Shown here: positions 17,610 to 25,950 of the stretch, piece by piece | Position numbering within the stretch: position 1 is the first letter of the stretch | How the letters are laid out: every line of letters begins with the position of its first letter | Origin: Fervidicoccaceae archaeon | GTDB lineage: Archaea > Thermoproteota > Thermoprotei_A > Sulfolobales > Fervidicoccaceae | Length of the DNA: 64,000 nt | Reading direction: 5' to 3' | NCBI GenBank assembly: GCA_038878695.1 | Contig: JAVZVD010000002.1 | Location: forward strand, 62,001-126,000 | Made by a program: the position numbers and the translations under genes | The notes under the pieces: generated by a model | Databases searched by the model: none | What the model saw: the letters and a program-made list of their open reading frames with translations, nothing else | What the model was told of the DNA's origin: nothing

Positions 17610-18093
17610 TGCAGCCCACGGTCTTCAGGTGCTCTCGCACTACGTGAGAGAGAGAGTCCTCGTCGACGGGCCCGGGGATCCTCATCGCCATCCTCCCGTC
17701 GACGAACAAGACCGTCTGAGGAACCGATAACACCATCATCTGTTGCGCGATCAGGGGGGCCTCGGCGGCGTTCACCCTGACGAAGGCCGCCCTGCCCTTA
17801 TATTCCGAAGCCACTCTCGCGAAGACCGGCTCGAAGAAGTAACAGTAGGGGCAGTCGGGCGTGTAGAACGTGACGACAACTACTCTGCATCCCCTCAGGA
17901 TCCTCCTGAGCTCGCTGGAGCGGGTCGCCTCTATGACGGTCGGCCCGAGAAGCCCCGGAGAGCAGCACTGCTCCTCCAGCTCCTCGAGCTCTCTCGGGGG
18001 GCCCGAGAAGGTCTCGCGCGCGAGCCTCTCGAGCAGCTCCTCGAGCTCCCGATCTACGTGCTCGCTCAACCCGCACACCAGCGCTAATGTCAC
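17602..18093 (-). CDS. thioredoxin-fold protein with CPYC active site
   Basis: 163 residues. The C-terminal 110 are a thioredoxin fold with FYTPDCPYCYFFEP (active site CPYC) and the cis-proline loop SVPQTVLF. The first 50 residues are Glu/Leu-rich and helical with a CC pair. No signal peptide, so a cytoplasmic disulphide reductase is likely. CPYC is the glutaredoxin-type active site. Neighbours give no specific pathway. Confidence 0.82.
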   Translation of the reverse strand: MTLALVCGLSEHVDRELEELLERLARETFSGPPRELEELEEQCCSPGLLGPTVIEATRSSELRRILRGCRVVVVTFYTPDCPYCYFFEPVFARVASEYKGRAAFVRVNAAEAPLIAQQMMVLSVPQTVLFVDGRMAMRIPGPVDEDSLSHVVREHLKTVGCIN

Positions 18094-18108
18094 GTAGGGG
18101 CTAAGCGA

Positions 18109-18117
18109 GTTATAAGG
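18109..18117 (+). promoter_or_regulatory. TATA element of the tRNA-binding protein gene
   Basis: GTTATAAGG lies about 40 bp upstream of the ATG; GGTGG at 18140 is a plausible ribosome site. Confidence 0.45.
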
Positions 18118-18151
18118 CTCTCGGGCTCACCCTCTCCCCGGTGGCTCGATA

Positions 18152-18496
18152 ATGAGCAGCGAAATAGATATCGAGGCGTTCTCGAAGATAGACCTGCGCG
18201 TGGGGCTTGTAGAGAGCGCCGAGAGAGTCGAGGGGACCAAGCTCATCAGGCTCACGGTGTACCTCGGCGAGGAGCTCGGGAGGAGGCAGGTCGTGGCTGG
18301 GATAGGAGAGTATTACTCGCCCGAGCAACTCGTTGGCAGAAAGGTGATAGTCGTGGCTAACTTGAGACCCAAGAAAATACGCGGGCTCGTCAGCCAGGGC
18401 ATGATATTGGCCGCGGGGTGTGGCCAAGGCGAGAGGCCCGTGGTGCTCGTGCCAGAGAACGAGGCCGCGGCCAGGCCGGGCTCCAAGGTCTGTTGA
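18152..18496 (+). CDS. tRNA-binding (EMAP/CsaA-like) protein, methionyl-tRNA synthetase beta-like
   Basis: 114 residues of a single OB-fold tRNA-binding domain: FSKIDLRVGLVESAERVEG, VAGIGEYYSPEQLVGR and ANLRPKKIRGLVSQGMILAA. This matches the domain fused to the C-terminus of many methionyl-tRNA synthetases or made separately in archaea. It is expected to bind tRNA and raise its affinity for the synthetase. ATG start. No synthetase gene is adjacent. Confidence 0.9.
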   Translation: MSSEIDIEAFSKIDLRVGLVESAERVEGTKLIRLTVYLGEELGRRQVVAGIGEYYSPEQLVGRKVIVVANLRPKKIRGLVSQGMILAAGCGQGERPVVLVPENEAAARPGSKVC

Positions 18497-18949
18497 GCTC
18501 TCGCTGGCATCTCCTCCGCGACTCGCGCCTACGCCCTCGGGTTCCCGCCTCGGCGCGGAAATCGTCGAGACCTCGTCGCCGCTAACGATGAAAAACACTT
18601 CACAACCCCTGCTCCCGGATCTCGGCGACTTTATCGCCCCGGGCCTCAACTCGCCCTCTATCCCTTCCTCAGCGGAGCGGCGGCTCTCATCCGAAGCCGC
18701 GCAGACGACAGCAAACCCTTCGCGCGGGCCTCCTCGTCGTATCCACCGAGAAGCTATCACTGCGCGTCGAGGGGCTTCGAGCCTCACGCCATAGCCAACT
18801 CTCTTGATCGCTTCGACCGCCTCTCGGCTTCAGCCTCGAGGGGTCGCAGCGAACTCCGTCCTCCCCGGTCGCGGGCTCACCGAGGCCTCGGCTCCCGCCT
18901 TGCGTAGGCTCAGCCTCGCGCGAGGGCGCACGACGCGTGGTACGTTCCC
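18497..18949. other. non-coding or decayed stretch
   Basis: No intact gene seen. On the minus strand short coding-like pieces appear in different frames (for example EAVEAIKRVGYGVRLEA), broken by stops within tens of codons. It reads as an extension of the decayed segment that follows, but I cannot name the ancestor. Confidence 0.4.
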
Positions 18950-19200
18950 TTAGCTCAATGAATCTCCCCTCGACCTCAGCAGCATCAGTGCCTCGCTGCC
19001 CTTTCTCATCGCGTACTTCTCCGGGCTCTCCTCTCAAAATTCTCGTTTGTAAACGCTCGAGCAAAAGCGGTGGACTCCGCCTCGTACACGGTGTTGTGCG
19101 GAGCCCTCGAGGCGTCGGCCTCCATGCCGCAGAAAGGATCGATCTCGACCAAGATCTTTCCTCTCTCGAAGAGCTTCAGCGAGCTTTCATATCTCTGTTA
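18950..19200 (-). pseudogene. decayed gene of unknown family
   Basis: The minus strand has two coding-like segments that join after one frameshift: FERGKILVEIDPFCGMEAD ... VYEAESTAFARAFTNENFE, then EKYAMRKGSEALMLLRSRG to a TAA at 18952. No family was recognised. It lies directly downstream of the dead CPBP protease on the same strand. Confidence 0.4.
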
Positions 19201-19213
19201 TCGCGGTCGAGCC

Positions 19214-19823
19214 TCAGCTCAGCAGAGAACCCGTGAGAGCTGCGTAGAGGACGACGTAGAGCCGGAGAGCGTAGGAGAGCGAACGAGGCCCCTATTCCTC
19301 TCCTGCGCGCGAGCAGCCCGAGGATCAGGCCCGCGACCAAAGCCGCCAGCACCAACGTGACGAGGCCCGAGACGAGGTGGACGAGGGCATAGGGGAGCAG
19401 GGAGATCCATCGCGGCGATCCGAGGCGAGAGACGATGCGCTTCCTCTGGAGAATCCCCCGCTAATAGATTTCCTCAGCGACCCCCACCACCGGGGCGAGG
19501 ATCATCTTCGCCGCCGAGCCGGCGAATCTGCCGTAGACCGACTCCGCTTGCCGCCCGAGACCGAGCTCTCTCAACATGAGCGCCCCATCAACGAAGGCCG
19601 AATGGAGGATGGCAGACGATGCGAGGGCCTCCAGCGCGTCGCGAGCGTCGAGTCTGAGCGCGGCAAGCGAGCCGCAGATAGCGGGTAGAGCAGGACCCCC
19701 GCGGCGCAGAGGATTGACGAGGCCGCGGCCATGGATGCGAGCACGCCGCATTCTCCGCGGAAGGCCCAATACAATAAGGGCCAGGAGGCGATCAGGAGCG
19801 ACGGAGCCCGAACCGTCTCTCAA
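19214..19823 (-). pseudogene. decayed CPBP-family intramembrane protease
   Basis: Pieces in alternating frames give hydrophobic helices, then VVGVAEEIY, an in-frame TAG, RGILQRKRI and a helix with LLPYALVHLV. This is the EExxxRG...FxxxH layout of CPBP (CAAX protease/bacteriocin-processing) enzymes. At least two frameshifts precede the active site and one follows it, before a last segment ending in LTGSLLS. The UAG falls inside the catalytic motif. The intact CPBP gene at 28.4 kb is a different member of the same family. Confidence 0.6.
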
Positions 19824-20866
19824 CTTACCACGACCTCCAGCGCCCCCCTATCGGCCGCCTCTCGGATCTCCCTCGCGATCCTCCTGCCGACGCTCATGGG
19901 CTCGTCCCAGTAGAGCCACGAGTAGGGGCTTCCGGCGACGTAGAGATTGGTCCCGGCTACGATCCTGCCCGAGAACTCGAAGACAACGATTTCGAGCTCG
20001 TCAGTTATCACGGACTCGAGGCAGAAGGGCCCCACGATCCCGGAGGGATCGAGAGCCCTCGTGGCCTCGACGAATCTTCTCCCATACTCCACAACGATCG
20101 GCAGCAAGCTCTCTCTCAGGGTGAGAGGCACGTTTCCGACCACGACGAACGAGGGCTCGATGCCCTCGGCGAGAGAGGGAGGAAGCCTCCTCAGCCCATC
20201 GAGATTGGCTTCGTACCTTATATCGGCTCCCGTGAGCTCGAGCCTGCCCCTGACGACGCTTCTGAAGAAGTGGAAGAAGGCGGGGACCCCCACCACGTAC
20301 TCCTGGATGAGGGCCTCCGAGGCGTCCCTCAGCAGCCCCTCCTCGACCGCTCTCCTCAGCCCCTCCTCGACCTCGGCTCTCGATCTGGCCAAGAAGTATC
20401 CTCTCCCGCCCTTGGCGCCGGGCATCTTGACTATCGCTGGCCTCTCCAACTCCTCGCCCATCTCGTAGATCCTCGGGATCGGTATGCCGGCCGAACTGAG
20501 GAGCTCCATCTTCCTCCTCTGCTCGGCCTCGACTCTGAAGAGGGGCCTCAGCCCGAATAGCGGGACCTCGAGCTGCTCGGCGCAGCTGAGGCCCACGTAC
20601 TCGACGAAGCTGCCGTGAGGTATCACGATCGCGTTGAGCTCTCTGAGCCTCCTCTCCACCTCCTCGTCGCAGAGAGAGCTCCAGGAGCTCACCTCCACGA
20701 ACTCGTCGATCAAGTGGCCGAACTCCGCGTAGAAGCTCAGCCTATCGCGGGGCCCCACCACGATCGTCCCGAGGCCCTCCTTCTTCGCTCCGTGGGCTAT
20801 CTGGAGGGCCGTGTGGCTCGCTAGAGTGGCCACGGAGAGCCTCTTCGCGTCGTACCTCGAGACCAT
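19820..20866 (-). CDS. PurP-family formate-dependent AICAR formylase, paralogue 1
   Basis: 348 residues from the ATG at 20866. PurP hallmarks: N-terminal LATLASHTALQIAHGAK, ATP-grasp GRGYFLAR, the KMPGAKGGRG loop and C-terminal EFSGRIVAGTNLYVAGSPYSWL. PurP makes formyl-AICAR from AICAR, formate and ATP in archaeal purine synthesis; many archaea carry two paralogues and only one is the proven enzyme. An upstream in-frame start at 20986 would add 40 unconserved residues and run into the promoter region, so 20866 is preferred. The divergent partner is a second PurP-like gene. Confidence 0.85.
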   Translation of the reverse strand: MVSRYDAKRLSVATLASHTALQIAHGAKKEGLGTIVVGPRDRLSFYAEFGHLIDEFVEVSSWSSLCDEEVERRLRELNAIVIPHGSFVEYVGLSCAEQLEVPLFGLRPLFRVEAEQRRKMELLSSAGIPIPRIYEMGEELERPAIVKMPGAKGGRGYFLARSRAEVEEGLRRAVEEGLLRDASEALIQEYVVGVPAFFHFFRSVVRGRLELTGADIRYEANLDGLRRLPPSLAEGIEPSFVVVGNVPLTLRESLLPIVVEYGRRFVEATRALDPSGIVGPFCLESVITDELEIVVFEFSGRIVAGTNLYVAGSPYSWLYWDEPMSVGRRIAREIREAADRGALEVVVS

Positions 20867-20879
20867 TTCCGAGACCTCT

Positions 20880-22079
20880 TTGCGCGAGATCACGTGGCCG
20901 GCCCCCGCGGCTCTGAGGCGCGCCGGCTTTTTTATCCGCGAGCCCCCGACAAGCAGAGCTCGGTGCGTCGCCTCGCCCAGATTCAAGGCCAGGAGCCTCC
21001 TAGAGGGCTACGAGCGCGCCGGCCTGAGCGTGGCGGCGATAGCTAGCCACTCGGCCCTCGACGTATTCGACGGAGCCAAGGATGAGGGCCTCAAGACCAT
21101 CGCGATATGTCAGCGAGGCAGAGAGAAGACCTACTTCAGGTTCAAGAGAGTCGTGGACCACCACGTGGTCCTCGACAAGTTCTCCGACATCGTGAGGAGA
21201 GACGTCGTCGAGGAGCTGAGGAGGCGCAGCGCGATCGTGGTACCGAACAGGAGCATGGCGGTCTACGTGGGCTACGACGCGATAGAATCTTCCCTTCCAG
21301 TCCCGGTCTTCGGCAACAGGTACCTCCTCAGATGGGAGGAGAGGTCCGGCGAGAAGAACTACTACAGGCTCCTGGACGAGGCGGGGGTCAGGAGGCCTAG
21401 GGTCTTCTCCTCGATCGAGGAGATCGACGTGCCGGTCATCGTCAAGATGCCACACGCCAGGAGACGCGTCGAGAGAGGTTTCTTCGTTGCCCTCGACTCC
21501 GACGACCTGAAGAGGAGGCTGAGCAAACTCGAGGAGGCCGGGATCGTCAGGCGCGAGGACCTGGCGAGGGCCTCAATCGAAGAGCTGGTCCTCGGGGCTC
21601 ACTTCAACGTCAACTACTTCGTCAGCGTCGCCAGGGGAGAGGTCGAGCTCTTGAGCGTCGATAGGAGGATCCAGACGAGCCTCGACGGGCTTCTGAGGCT
21701 CCCGGCAGACGTGCAGCTCAGGGTCTCCGAGGTCCTCGGCGTCGAGATGGTGGAGATAGGCCACGAGGCCGCCACCGTGAGAGAGAGCGCATTGGAGAGG
21801 CTCTTCGAGGTGGGAGACAGAGTGGTCGAGGCGGCCGAGAGGCTCGAGCCCCCGGGCATATTGGGACCCTTCACGCTTCAGCTCGCGATAACGCCCGATC
21901 TCGACGTCGTCGTCTTCGACGTAGCGCTGAGGATAGGCGGGGGGACCAACGTCTACATGGGCCTTGGGAGCCAGTACAGCAAACTGTACTTTGGGAGGCC
22001 CCTGAGCCTGGGCAGGAGAATAGCGCTCGAGATAAGAGAGTGCGCCGAGATAGGCTGCCTCGAGGAGATAATCACTTGA
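20880..22079 (+). CDS. PurP-family protein, paralogue 2
   Basis: Second PurP-like ATP-grasp protein, divergent from the first. Conserved IASHSALDVFDGAKDEG at the N-terminus, KMPHARRRVERG, and DVALRIGGGTNVYMGLGSQY near the end. The true start is unclear. Homology begins near 20980, but the frame has no ATG, GTG or TTG between the TTG at 20880 and a GTG inside the conserved region at about 21030. TTG 20880 is the first start that avoids the divergent gene. Either a rare start codon or an error near the 5' end is possible. Function: formylation in purine synthesis or a related ligase. Confidence 0.75.
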   Translation: MREITWPAPAALRRAGFFIREPPTSRARCVASPRFKARSLLEGYERAGLSVAAIASHSALDVFDGAKDEGLKTIAICQRGREKTYFRFKRVVDHHVVLDKFSDIVRRDVVEELRRRSAIVVPNRSMAVYVGYDAIESSLPVPVFGNRYLLRWEERSGEKNYYRLLDEAGVRRPRVFSSIEEIDVPVIVKMPHARRRVERGFFVALDSDDLKRRLSKLEEAGIVRREDLARASIEELVLGAHFNVNYFVSVARGEVELLSVDRRIQTSLDGLLRLPADVQLRVSEVLGVEMVEIGHEAATVRESALERLFEVGDRVVEAAERLEPPGILGPFTLQLAITPDLDVVVFDVALRIGGGTNVYMGLGSQYSKLYFGRPLSLGRRIALEIRECAEIGCLEEIIT

Positions 22080-22222
22080 GCGAAGACGAGGAGAGGAGGA
22101 AGAGGTACAAAGTCGGTCACGGCCCTCCTCTCGAGGAGGGGAGGCTGCCGGAGCCCGAGCCGATGAGTCCTCTGAGGTCTCTCAAGAGACTGGCGAGGAG
22201 ACTGCTTGAGGGGCTCTGGTGA
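22076..22222 (+). CDS. small basic protein coupled to purP2
   Basis: A 48-residue reading frame starting at TTG, which overlaps the TGA of purP2 as TTGA. It is charged at the N-terminus (SEDEERRKRYKVGHG), has a Pro/Glu stretch in the middle and an amphipathic Arg/Leu-rich C-terminus. No family recognised. The exact stop-start overlap and same strand make translation plausible; a chance frame cannot be excluded. Confidence 0.45.
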   Translation: MSEDEERRKRYKVGHGPPLEEGRLPEPEPMSPLRSLKRLARRLLEGLW

Positions 22223-22240
22223 GACTGCTCGAGCGTTCGC

Positions 22241-22627
22241 TCATCGAGCCGCGACTCTGACCGTCGCGCTCTCGGGCGGGCTGAGCCTATCCTTCGCCGG
22301 GCTGTCCCCGGCTACGAGGAGCGCTAAGTTCCTCGCGATCGACGACGCGAAGCCCTCCTCCCTCCTGTCGAGCCTCGCGGAGCACTCCTCGCAGAGGCCG
22401 AAGAGCACGAGCTCCGACCCCTCGAACTCTCTCCTCGAGAGCCTATAGGGGATGAACTCGTAGGCTCGTGCCGCGAGAGTTCTCTTGACCCGGTCCGAGA
22501 AGAGCTCGATGGCGTATCTCGAGTCAAGCTCCGAGGCTCTAGCCGCGAGGAGGCGGAACTCGCTCTCCTCCATCAGGGGCCTCAGGCAACCGGGGCAGAG
22601 CCTGACGAACGTTAGGGTCACGGCCAT
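22241..22627 (-). CDS. hypothetical protein with two CxxC pairs
   Basis: 128 residues, unrecognised. It has CPGC near residue 11 and CEEC near residue 78, a spacing compatible with a single zinc site brought together by a helical middle section. ATG start. A strong TATA element (AAATATTTAAAAAT, about 22662-22675) lies upstream on the minus strand, arguing for a real gene. It stands alone, so context gives no function. Confidence 0.6.
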   Translation of the reverse strand: MAVTLTFVRLCPGCLRPLMEESEFRLLAARASELDSRYAIELFSDRVKRTLAARAYEFIPYRLSRREFEGSELVLFGLCEECSARLDRREEGFASSIARNLALLVAGDSPAKDRLSPPESATVRVAAR

Positions 22628-22661
22628 GCTCTCGCGCGACCTCTCAGTCCGCTCGGAGGTG

Positions 22662-22675
22662 CATTTTTAAATATT
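22662..22675 (-). promoter_or_regulatory. TATA element of the CxxC protein gene
   Basis: A 14-bp all-A/T run 35-48 bp upstream of the ATG at 22627, in GC-rich surroundings. Confidence 0.55.
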
Positions 22676-22701
22676 TCGCCGTGCTCGGGACGCTCCGAGG
22701 G

Positions 22702-25356
22702 TCAGCCCACTCGAGCCCACCAGAGCTCTCTGCCGTCCTCCCCTCTAACGAAGACCAGCAGGCCGTCGATGTACTCGAGCCTGTCGCCTGGCTCTAACGG
22801 AGCGAAGGGCAGAGGGAGAGGCTGTGACTCCGGGAGCCCCGTCGAGGGATTCAGGGGCTCGACCGCTCCTCCTCGAGCAGCGAGCCACAGCAGCTCGGCT
22901 CCCCACGCCAGCCCCACCGGTCTCCCGCTCGGCAACGGCGGGCCCTCCGAGAAGCTGCTCGAGGAGAAATCGAAGATCATGAGGAGGGAGGAGTTCGTTG
23001 CGCTATCGACCACGGTGAAGTAGGCGACATCGTCGGAGGAGGCCGACGCCGCGTAGAGCTCGTAGCCGGGGGGCCCAGAGGCCGCGAGGCCGGTCGGCAA
23101 ATAGCCCGAGGAAAGAAGGCTCGTCGCGTTGAAGACGCAGTACCTATCGCCGTGGACCAGCACGAGCAATCTCGAGCTCCTCGAGGCCTCTAGGAGGGGG
23201 GGATAGGCGTAGCCGACGGAGCCCCCGGGGCAGACCCCCAATAGGCTCCACTCCGCGGGCGACGAGAGAAGCGACTTATACACGCTCACATTTCCGCTGG
23301 ACGCGTCGTAAACGGCCGCGTACGCGAATGAGCCTAGCAGAGCCAAATCGCTTCTCGCGCCAGGCGGAGAAGCGCCTGGGGGCAGCGCCGCGGATAGGAG
23401 CGGGCTCACCGAGACCGAGGCCCCGGCCGCGTCTACTCGATATATGTCCACCTCGTCGCCGGCGGCGATCGCCAGCACGCTAGTCGGCGGACCCGGGACG
23501 AGGACTTTGAGGGAGGAGGTGAGAGAGTCCACGCTCAGCACGAAGGGGGCGCTGCTCGAGGCACTCAGCCTCAGCTTGACGAGGCCCGACGCATCCACGT
23601 AGCTCTCGACCTTCCAGAGCTCGCTGAGCACGTCGAGAGCTCCGCGCGACGAGGCGACGATTTCGTAGGTCCCCGAGGCCCAGTTGTAGACTTCTAAGAC
23701 GAGAGAGACGTCGCTCTCGTTGGCTTGAGCGAGGGCGTCAACGAGGAGAGACTTCCAGGCCAGGGCCCCGCTCACGTCGAGCGAGACCTCGGCCTCTACC
23801 ACCGCGTCGGAGAGCTCGAAGAAGAGCCCGAAGACGTCGCCTCCTCTCACCAGCCCGGTATACTTGGCCAATAGAGTCGTGCCGTTGTAGACGGACAGCG
23901 TGGCGTTGGTCAGCTCGAGGCTCAGGCCCGCCGGGTTGGGGAATATCGGCACCACGTGGCCCCTCAAGCCCTCGTCGTAGGTCCCGCTGAATGTCGCGTT
24001 GGGCGTCGAGAGGATCACGCTGAGGCTGCTGCTCGTCCCGAGAACGTAGACGTACAGGGGGCTTCGGCCGAGCGACAGACCCACGTAGTCGAACGTCGTC
24101 CTGGCCGGCCGATAATTCGCCAGGCCTACGTACGACGGCTCGACGCTGGGAGCGCTCGCCGAGACCTCGGCTAGGAGCGCTCCGCTCGAGCTCAGAGCCA
24201 GGCCTCTGTAGGACCTGGCCCCGAGGTCTATCTCGGCCACAAGCACGTAGAATTCGCCAACGGCGAAGTTGTAGGCGGTGGAGTTGAGCTCCCTCCACCC
24301 TCTCGCTGGCTCGTAGATCCGAGCGGCGATCTTATCGGACATCGGCGAGATGGAGAGCTCGACGAGCCCGGGCCGGCCCCCGGGGCTCAGGTCCGTGGCG
24401 TTCAACACAACGAGGCCGTGATAGTCCTGGTTGTTATCAGCGCGCAGCTTGATCACGAAGAAAATCTTGCCCGTGAGATTCGCCGGCGCGGGCGCGCCGT
24501 AGGCCGTCGTATTGACCAACGCGACGTGCTCGTCGGTCGGCGGCGCCCTAGCGCTGCTAGTCTCTTGGACCGTCCGCTGCGGTGGGGTCCAACTCCACGA
24601 GCCGCTCAACCTGACCAGGCGGCTCGCGGGGAGGGGGTTCGATGAGAAATCGTCGTAGATCACCAGGCTCGAGTCGATGATGCGCAGACCGAACCCTGCG
24701 ATTTTCGAGGACGCGACCAGCGCCGCGCCGTCTCTCCTCTGCACGGCCCCCGCGTCGCCGTAGCTCCCGTCCGCGCGGACCGAGATCACGTTCCCGCTCC
24801 TGACCTCCTCCGTGGGCAGCTCGACTTCGCCGCCCCACGTCACTAGCGGCGAAGAATACTGCCTGGGGAGGAGCTCTAGCGCCCACGGCGAAATCGATGG
24901 AAGCGGAGGAGCGAGAGGAGCCTCTTTGAGGCGGACCACGGCCGAGGCCAGCTCGCCCGCCGCGACCCCGACGAAGACCAGAGAGGGCTTGACCGGGGAG
25001 CTGGCGCTGAGGCGCAGCTCCCCGCCGGGCGGCAGGGGGCTCGAGGGGCTCGAGGCCACGATTGCGCTCCCATTCGGATAGACCAGGATCAGGCCCAGGA
25101 CCTCGACCGGCTCCTTGTACGAGCTGCGCAAGACAGCCTCGACGAGCCTCCCCGACACGTCATACCTCCACTCGCCCTCTATCGCCATCTCGAGGATGCG
25201 GGCCTCGGCGACTCTAGCGAGTCTGTACTCTTGCTCTTGGTGCACTCTCAGCGATCCCCAGTAGAGCAGAGCGGACGCCGCCACGAAGAGGGAAATCATC
25301 AACGCTATTATCACGGTCGCAATGACTCCGCTGACCCCCCGAGCTCTCGAGGTCAT
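22702..25356 (-). CDS. large pilin-like surface protein with LamG-like and propeller-like regions
   Basis: 884 residues. The N-terminus (RARG then VSGVIATVIIALMISLFVA) resembles an archaeal class III prepilin signal: a charged short leader, Gly, and a hydrophobic helix of about 20 residues. After a spacer, residues about 215-430 (YDDFSSNP... to FDYVGLSL) look like a concanavalin/LamG-like jelly roll. The last 250 residues have repeated short beta segments with DIYRVDAAG and AAVYDASSG, suggesting a beta-propeller. It is probably a surface adhesin or pilus-tip subunit. ATG start overlaps the stop of the upstream prepilin gene (ATGA). No pilus ATPase is near. Confidence 0.7.
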   Translation of the reverse strand: MTSRARGVSGVIATVIIALMISLFVAASALLYWGSLRVHQEQEYRLARVAEARILEMAIEGEWRYDVSGRLVEAVLRSSYKEPVEVLGLILVYPNGSAIVASSPSSPLPPGGELRLSASSPVKPSLVFVGVAAGELASAVVRLKEAPLAPPLPSISPWALELLPRQYSSPLVTWGGEVELPTEEVRSGNVISVRADGSYGDAGAVQRRDGAALVASSKIAGFGLRIIDSSLVIYDDFSSNPLPASRLVRLSGSWSWTPPQRTVQETSSARAPPTDEHVALVNTTAYGAPAPANLTGKIFFVIKLRADNNQDYHGLVVLNATDLSPGGRPGLVELSISPMSDKIAARIYEPARGWRELNSTAYNFAVGEFYVLVAEIDLGARSYRGLALSSSGALLAEVSASAPSVEPSYVGLANYRPARTTFDYVGLSLGRSPLYVYVLGTSSSLSVILSTPNATFSGTYDEGLRGHVVPIFPNPAGLSLELTNATLSVYNGTTLLAKYTGLVRGGDVFGLFFELSDAVVEAEVSLDVSGALAWKSLLVDALAQANESDVSLVLEVYNWASGTYEIVASSRGALDVLSELWKVESYVDASGLVKLRLSASSSAPFVLSVDSLTSSLKVLVPGPPTSVLAIAAGDEVDIYRVDAAGASVSVSPLLSAALPPGASPPGARSDLALLGSFAYAAVYDASSGNVSVYKSLLSSPAEWSLLGVCPGGSVGYAYPPLLEASRSSRLLVLVHGDRYCVFNATSLLSSGYLPTGLAASGPPGYELYAASASSDDVAYFTVVDSATNSSLLMIFDFSSSSFSEGPPLPSGRPVGLAWGAELLWLAARGGAVEPLNPSTGLPESQPLPLPFAPLEPGDRLEYIDGLLVFVRGEDGRELWWARVG

Positions 25357-25847
25357 CGAGGTAGCACCTCCGCCAGGACCGCCGCTTTGTGGCCAGCCCT
25401 CGTGACTATGAGCACCTCGACCGCGTCGCCGGGCTTCAGCCCCGCCAGGACCTCGGGGGGAGCGATCACGGTGAAGTTGACTAAGCTGAGCTGCGGCAGC
25501 TCGGCCGGGTAGGAGGACGGCGCGCCGTTGACGAGGGCGAACCCCGCCTGGGGCCCGTAGACCATTGTGCCGTCGACGTACACCGAGGCTATAGCTAAAT
25601 GGCCTCTGCCCACCGCTACGAGCAACTCAATGGAGCGCAGCTCGGGCCTCACGACGGCTCTGGCCACGGACGGCAGAGCCTCGCTCGAGAGGAGCTCGGC
25701 CGACGCCACTCGGCTCTCCACCAGCATTCTCGACGAGCTCAGCTGGCCCGAGTAAGCCAAGTAAATGAGGCCCCCCATCGCTAGCACCACGCCGGCCAAC
25801 ATGACCGCGGCCGCTATCTCCGAGACCGCGCGCCCCGAGCTGCGCAT
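25353..25847 (-). CDS. prepilin-like small surface protein
   Basis: 164 residues from the ATG at 25847. A short charged leader (MRSSGRA) is followed by VSEIAAAVMLAGVVLAMGGLIYLAY, an archaeal pilin-type N-terminal helix. The rest is beta-rich and extracellular. A longer frame upstream adds 80 residues antisense to tatC and is not likely used. The gene precedes the 884-residue surface protein with a 4-bp ATGA overlap, so the two are one operon and probably one structure. Shares a TATA element with tatC. Confidence 0.75.
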   Translation of the reverse strand: MRSSGRAVSEIAAAVMLAGVVLAMGGLIYLAYSGQLSSSRMLVESRVASAELLSSEALPSVARAVVRPELRSIELLVAVGRGHLAIASVYVDGTMVYGPQAGFALVNGAPSSYPAELPQLSLVNFTVIAPPEVLAGLKPGDAVEVLIVTRAGHKAAVLAEVLPR

Positions 25848-25882
25848 CGGCTCGCAGTCCTCGCCCGAGAGCTCCGGCCCCG

Positions 25883-25892
25883 TAATATTTAA
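25883..25892. promoter_or_regulatory. bidirectional TATA element between pilin operon and tatC
   Basis: TAATATTTAA is an almost symmetric A/T box. Its centre is about 40 bp from the pilin ATG on one side and about 63 bp from the preferred tatC GTG on the other. Transcription could start both ways from this one element. Confidence 0.55.
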
Positions 25893-25950
25893 CCGCGCAG
25901 GCCGGATGCCCCTCGCGGGCCGCTCGATCGCTCGGGGCGAGGCGCGCGGC

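Noticed and set aside
18687-19360. Several overlapping frames of about 100 codons on both strands
   Set aside because: None has a recognisable motif, ribosome site or promoter; the coding-like text here is on minus and broken.
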